Positions 13,657-16,866 of a DNA stretch of 16,866 bases are shown piece by piece. The notes beneath the pieces were generated by a model. The model did not search any database. It was not told the origin of the DNA and saw nothing but the letters and a program-made list of their open reading frames with translations. How positions within the stretch are numbered: position 1 is the first letter of the stretch; the number at the start of each line of letters is the position of its first letter. This DNA comes from an uncultured Lachnospiraceae bacterium (GTDB lineage Bacteria; Bacillota_A; Clostridia; Lachnospirales; Lachnospiraceae), in contig CAMYVI010000025.1 in assembly GCA_947302185.1 (NCBI GenBank), positions 1-16,866 on the forward strand. The letters are read 5' to 3'. The translations under genes were made by a program, and so were the position numbers.

Positions 13657-14982
13657 TTATTGTCCCACATAATCCGGACAGCGATTTTCGCAAACCATCC
13701 TCTTCCCGGATGCCTGCACCGGGATCTCATCCACATAAGTCACATCGATCTGAGCGTCATCCCCGAGATACTTCCTGTAGAGATTAACCAGCGCTTCCTC
13801 ATCGAGCCTCTCTCTGTCTGCATTGATCAGCAGCTCATAACGTTTCTTCTCCCACTGAATGCATTTAGATTGATGTACGACTCCTTCCATCTTCAGAAGC
13901 ACATTCATGAAGACATGTATCGATAGAGGCTCACCCTTGGTATTGTACATGAGAGACCCGCGTCTTCCGTATATTTCCGTGAAATATCCGTGTTTTCTGC
14001 CGAACTTGTCTATTTCCGTACAGTACACGCCGGTATCGCCGGTATCATAGCGGATCATCGGAAAGGCCCTGTTATAATAATCCGTCACGACAATTCTCCC
14101 GACCTCACCGGGCTCTGCCTTCTCATCCGAATCCAGCTTCAGGATCTCAATATAAAAATTATAAAGATCCGCCACATACCGGTCGTCGCTCGGCAGTGAA
14201 ACAGCGATAAAACCGTTTTCATTATTGCCGTAGGATCTGACCGGGGAGAAACCGAATATTTTTTCTATCAGGGAATATGTCGAGTTGGGAAGCCCTTCTC
14301 CCATAGAGAATATCATCTCTACCTTCCACCGGCTGGTGTCGACATTTTCTCTCTTAATATACTCCGTCAGTGCAGTCAGTGCACTTGAATATGCGACAAG
14401 ACATTGCATTTTTTCGCGGCGGATACGTTCGCATACCGTTGCGAGATAATCGTCGCCCATATTTGAAATATCGATCATCTTAAGATTATTCTTAAACGAT
14501 TTCCAGGGGCTGATCGCATTCTTACCCTCGATCCATACACGGAATTCTCCGCGTTTCATGCCCATACGAAAGCCGTTCAGCTCGTACACTGCCATCGTAT
14601 TCATGAGCACACGGGTCATCTTCTCCGGGTCTGCGTAAACAGTGAAGGGAACGCCCGTTGAACCGCTGGTGTTGAGCTGATAGAGGGTATCCTCTTTTCC
14701 CTGATATTCATCCGCCAGAATTTCCTGTCTGTGCTCATTATAATCCATCTTGCGCATGACGGGAAAATCCTCGAGACAGTGTGCTTCGGGGATATCTTTA
14801 TAGAATGCACAGTTGTATCTGGCGTAATCCGTGATCGCATGAATCCTTCTCTCCTCATACTCGGGAGTGATACCTCTGATGATCTCGCTCTCGTTGACCT
14901 CCATGATGCGGTTCATTTTCCCGCCTTTTGCCATATCGAGAGCATTGAATGCTACTCTTCTTAAGACTTCACCTGTCTGCAT
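13657..14982 (-). CDS. CapK/PaaK-like adenylate-forming enzyme
   Basis: Member of the phenylacetate-CoA ligase / coenzyme F390 synthetase-like family found as CapK in many capsule loci. It would activate a carboxylic acid with ATP. The 441 residues show the AMP-binding loop NTSGSTGVP at 104-112, YGNNENG at 251-257 (adenine-binding region), RYDTGD at 311-316 with the ribose-binding Asp, the hinge region YGRRGS near 338-343, and a C-terminal SGKR (425-428) carrying the candidate catalytic lysine Lys427. The open frame runs 70 codons further upstream, but the ATG at 14982 has AAAGGAG four bases before it, and the longer form would overlap the flippase gene by about 180 nt. It starts 32 nt after the flippase stop. 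A paralogue lies just beyond the flippase. Acid and acceptor are unknown; acylation of the glycan is the likely outcome. Confidence 0.88.
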   Translation of the reverse strand: MQTGEVLRRVAFNALDMAKGGKMNRIMEVNESEIIRGITPEYEERRIHAITDYARYNCAFYKDIPEAHCLEDFPVMRKMDYNEHRQEILADEYQGKEDTLYQLNTSGSTGVPFTVYADPEKMTRVLMNTMAVYELNGFRMGMKRGEFRVWIEGKNAISPWKSFKNNLKMIDISNMGDDYLATVCERIRREKMQCLVAYSSALTALTEYIKRENVDTSRWKVEMIFSMGEGLPNSTYSLIEKIFGFSPVRSYGNNENGFIAVSLPSDDRYVADLYNFYIEILKLDSDEKAEPGEVGRIVVTDYYNRAFPMIRYDTGDTGVYCTEIDKFGRKHGYFTEIYGRRGSLMYNTKGEPLSIHVFMNVLLKMEGVVHQSKCIQWEKKRYELLINADRERLDEEALVNLYRKYLGDDAQIDVTYVDEIPVQASGKRMVCENRCPDYVGQ

Positions 14983-15014
14983 AAAACTCCTTTCGGGCTG
15001 ATCCCGCTGTTTCT

Positions 15015-16232
15015 CTATTTGCTGTCCGTCTTCCCGACCCTGACCAGTCCGAATGTAATGACCGTTACTACCCGGATCGTATTTGCCAAAAGCACCGCAA
15101 CCGAGAAGCCGTATAAATCGCCGCCCCGTGCCATGGCATATACAAGCGCTGAAATAACGATGAGATGAACCGCCTGAAGGATCATCTGCCATTTTTCATT
15201 CGTGAACGTCAGGACTACTATGAAGATATAGGCTGATAAAAGACCGAGAATCTGACTCGCATTTACTATCGTAATAAGACTTTTCACAGAATCATACAGA
15301 TTTCCGTAAAATAGCATAACGAAGAGAGGCGTCGCGATCTGAGCTCCCAGGAAGAAAATCAGGCTCACAAGGAGTCCTCCTCCTACGAACATCATATATT
15401 GCTTTCTGTTCAGGTTCTCCTTACGCTTTGTCAGGTAAGATATAATGATCGTATTGATCGGTGCTACCAGGAGCACCATTGTCTTTCCGATCAGTGATAC
15501 GACATAGTATTGTGTGACCGCTAAGTCATCAATAAGCATTTTCAGAACGAGTCTGTCGATGTTCAGTGTCAGATTCGTGATGACGTAGGAGAACATCAGG
15601 AAAGTGCCGCGTGTCGCCGCGGCACGGAAGGCGTCGCTTATTTTCAGAAAATCCTTAAATACAGTGCCTCTGAAAACCAGGTATAAAATTGCCGCCAATT
15701 CACCGGTGACAAATATCAGGTACCAGATCCCGGTGACATAATACAGCCCGAATCCGATCAGATATCCCGCTGTAAGAACAGCATAATAAATGAAATAATT
15801 CCTGTAATTAAGATTCAGCCTGAATTCAACGTCCCCGTAATAACGGAAGACCATCAGGAGGATCAGGAAAAATGTAGCTGCCGCGCCGGCCGCTCCCCCC
15901 AACGTTCCCTGTCCCACAGCCGTTGCGATGAGCAGTGCGATGATCGCACCGACAGAGCCGTAAACAAGGAGCATCAGGTTGTAATCGCCGTTGCTGACAT
16001 TCTCTGTTCTGCGGACCACAAGACGGCTTGTATTGAGCGCCTGGCCTATAGACGGCGTAATGATTGCCGTAAGACCCATAATGAACAGGAGATTGCCGAG
16101 CGGTTCGCTGCCCATATGTCTGTTCAGAAGCGGATACACCACTATCTGCAGGACTCCGTTCATTAGAAGACCGGCACCGATCGTATAGACAGTATTACCC
16201 GCTATGACTTTTTTCTGTGAATTAGGATCCAA
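15015..16232 (-). CDS. Wzx-like polysaccharide flippase (MOP superfamily)
   Basis: Polytopic inner-membrane protein of 405 residues, with about ten to twelve hydrophobic segments through its length and short polar loops. It resembles Wzx-type exporters of the MOP superfamily, which flip undecaprenyl-diphosphate-linked oligosaccharide repeat units. Visible features are a first hydrophobic segment near residues 12-32 after a basic N-terminus (SQKK), the RLVVRR segment at 70-75, and a lysine/arginine-rich cytoplasmic loop LTKRKENLNRKQY about two-thirds through, before a long hydrophobic run. The start is TTG at 16232: GGGGGAG (16240-16246) lies seven bases upstream, and the next in-frame Met (residue 25) falls inside the first membrane segment. 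It is about 50-80 residues shorter than typical Wzx proteins. It is flanked on both sides by CapK-like genes. A matching Wzy polymerase is not in the window. Confidence 0.83.
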   Translation of the reverse strand: MDPNSQKKVIAGNTVYTIGAGLLMNGVLQIVVYPLLNRHMGSEPLGNLLFIMGLTAIITPSIGQALNTSRLVVRRTENVSNGDYNLMLLVYGSVGAIIALLIATAVGQGTLGGAAGAAATFFLILLMVFRYYGDVEFRLNLNYRNYFIYYAVLTAGYLIGFGLYYVTGIWYLIFVTGELAAILYLVFRGTVFKDFLKISDAFRAAATRGTFLMFSYVITNLTLNIDRLVLKMLIDDLAVTQYYVVSLIGKTMVLLVAPINTIIISYLTKRKENLNRKQYMMFVGGGLLVSLIFFLGAQIATPLFVMLFYGNLYDSVKSLITIVNASQILGLLSAYIFIVVLTFTNEKWQMILQAVHLIVISALVYAMARGGDLYGFSVAVLLANTIRVVTVITFGLVRVGKTDSK

Positions 16233-16259
16233 ATATGTACTCCCCCTGCAGTTCCGCCG

Positions 16260-16866
16260 TCAGCTGACCGCATAGTCAGGGCAGCGGTTTTCAATATATT
16301 TCCTCTTTCCCGAGTTCAGTACCGGAATCTCATCGACGTAAACGATATTGATTCTCGCCCCCTCGCCGAAATAGGGCAGAATTCTTCCGAGAATATCCTC
16401 CTCGTCCATTATCTCCGGATCTCCGTTCAGTTCGAGCGTATATGTATCTCTCGTTTCCTGTATGAACCTGTACTGGCGGACGCCCTCAACATCCCACAGA
16501 TTATTCGTTATGATGAACGGCGTCAGCGCATTGCCGGATGTATCATAAATCGTGTCGCTCCGTCTGCCGTAAAGCTCGGTCAGATACATTTTGAATCGTC
16601 CGTCTTTCTCGACTCTCTTAAAGACGGCCAGATCACCATTGTCATAACGGATAATGGGCATCGCATAATTGCGCAGATCAGTGATAACTATTCTTCCCAG
16701 TTCACCCGGCTCCGCAGGCTCATCACTGTCAAGTTTCAGGATTTCAAAGTAGAAATTCTCTGAATCAATGTAATAGGAATCGGTATCTCTTCCCTGAATT
16801 CCCATGATTCCGTTCTCTTCGTTAGAATACCACTGCCGGACAGGACACTTGAATTGTTCCTTCAGC
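16260..16866 (-). CDS. CapK/PaaK-like adenylate-forming enzyme, 5' end outside window
   Basis: C-terminal 201 residues of a second adenylate-forming enzyme; the frame stays open to the right edge, so the ATG at 16805 is internal and the true start lies outside. Visible motifs are YSNEENG (equivalent to YGNNENG of the paralogue), RYDNGD, YGRRSDT and the terminal SGKR with the candidate catalytic lysine, then ENRCPDY. Nearly the same spacing from YSNEENG to the C-terminus as in the gene at 13657-14982 suggests a full length near 440. The two share long identical stretches (EILKLDSDE, YVDEIP, ENRCPDY) but differ in many other residues, so they are diverged paralogues and not a recent duplication. 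It ends 27 nt before the flippase start. It may activate a different acid from its partner; the substrate is unknown. Confidence 0.87.
   Translation of the reverse strand, partial: LKEQFKCPVRQWYSNEENGIMGIQGRDTDSYYIDSENFYFEILKLDSDEPAEPGELGRIVITDLRNYAMPIIRYDNGDLAVFKRVEKDGRFKMYLTELYGRRSDTIYDTSGNALTPFIITNNLWDVEGVRQYRFIQETRDTYTLELNGDPEIMDEEDILGRILPYFGEGARINIVYVDEIPVLNSGKRKYIENRCPDYAVS

Noticed and set aside
14983..15192. 70-codon N-terminal extension of the CapK-like gene
   Set aside because: It overlaps the 3' end of the flippase gene in another frame, while the ATG at 14982 has an ideal AAAGGAG before it and matches family length.
1..16866. CRISPR arrays, tRNA or rRNA genes, transposases or integrases
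   Set aside because: Scanned by eye in both strands; no regularly spaced repeats, cloverleaf-like sequence or mobile-element protein was found.

Overview
This window is a surface-polysaccharide / cell-envelope glycan locus with 12 complete genes and one gene cut by the right edge. The organism looks like a low-to-mid-GC Gram-positive anaerobe of the Bacillota, most likely a Clostridia/Lachnospiraceae-type gut or rumen bacterium. The grounds are AGGAG-type ribosome binding sites before most genes, sigma-A-type promoters with 17-nt spacers, a YfhO-family membrane protein, and the mixture of CapK-like, ThDP-dependent and flippase genes. No taxonomic marker gene is present, so this is inference. 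No rRNA, tRNA, CRISPR array, transposase or integrase was seen.

Left half, positions 88-9542, is a divergon. On the minus strand rfbB then rfbA make dTDP-4-keto-6-deoxyglucose. On the plus strand five genes run in one direction: an ArnC/CsbB-like polyprenyl-phosphate glycosyltransferase, a short DegT-like PLP protein, an ATP-grasp ligase, a clear WecE/RffA aminotransferase (dTDP-Fuc4N synthesis) and a 913-residue YfhO-family polytopic protein. The two arms start from a 233-bp spacer where one palindromic TTGCAA hexamer lies exactly 17 nt from a TATAAT on the minus strand and exactly 17 nt from a TATATT on the plus strand, so it can be the -35 element of both promoters. Together these genes read as a self-contained pathway: make dTDP-Fuc4N, possibly modify its amino group by the ATP-grasp enzyme, load it on undecaprenyl phosphate, and transfer it outside the membrane by a GT-C-type enzyme. 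This resembles the logic of the Arn (lipid A aminoarabinose) and CsbB/YfhO (teichoic acid) systems.

The plus-strand operon ends at a strong bidirectional terminator (9589-9655), followed by two more hairpins, where it meets an opposing operon.

Right half, positions 9744-16866, is all minus strand, transcribed from beyond the right edge. In transcription order it holds a CapK/PaaK-like adenylate-forming enzyme (partial), a Wzx-like flippase starting with TTG, a second CapK-like paralogue, a ThDP-dependent acetolactate-synthase-like enzyme starting with GTG, an NAD-dependent epimerase/reductase, and a second GtrB-like glycosyltransferase. The ThDP enzyme plus SDR pair is reminiscent of YerE/YerF, which build the two-carbon branch of yersiniose, and suggests a branched-chain or otherwise unusual sugar. 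The paired CapK-like enzymes suggest acyl decoration.

The rhamnose genes rfbC and rfbD are absent from the window, so within it the only visible fate of dTDP-4-keto-6-deoxyglucose is the WecE product, with the ThDP/SDR pair a possible second consumer.
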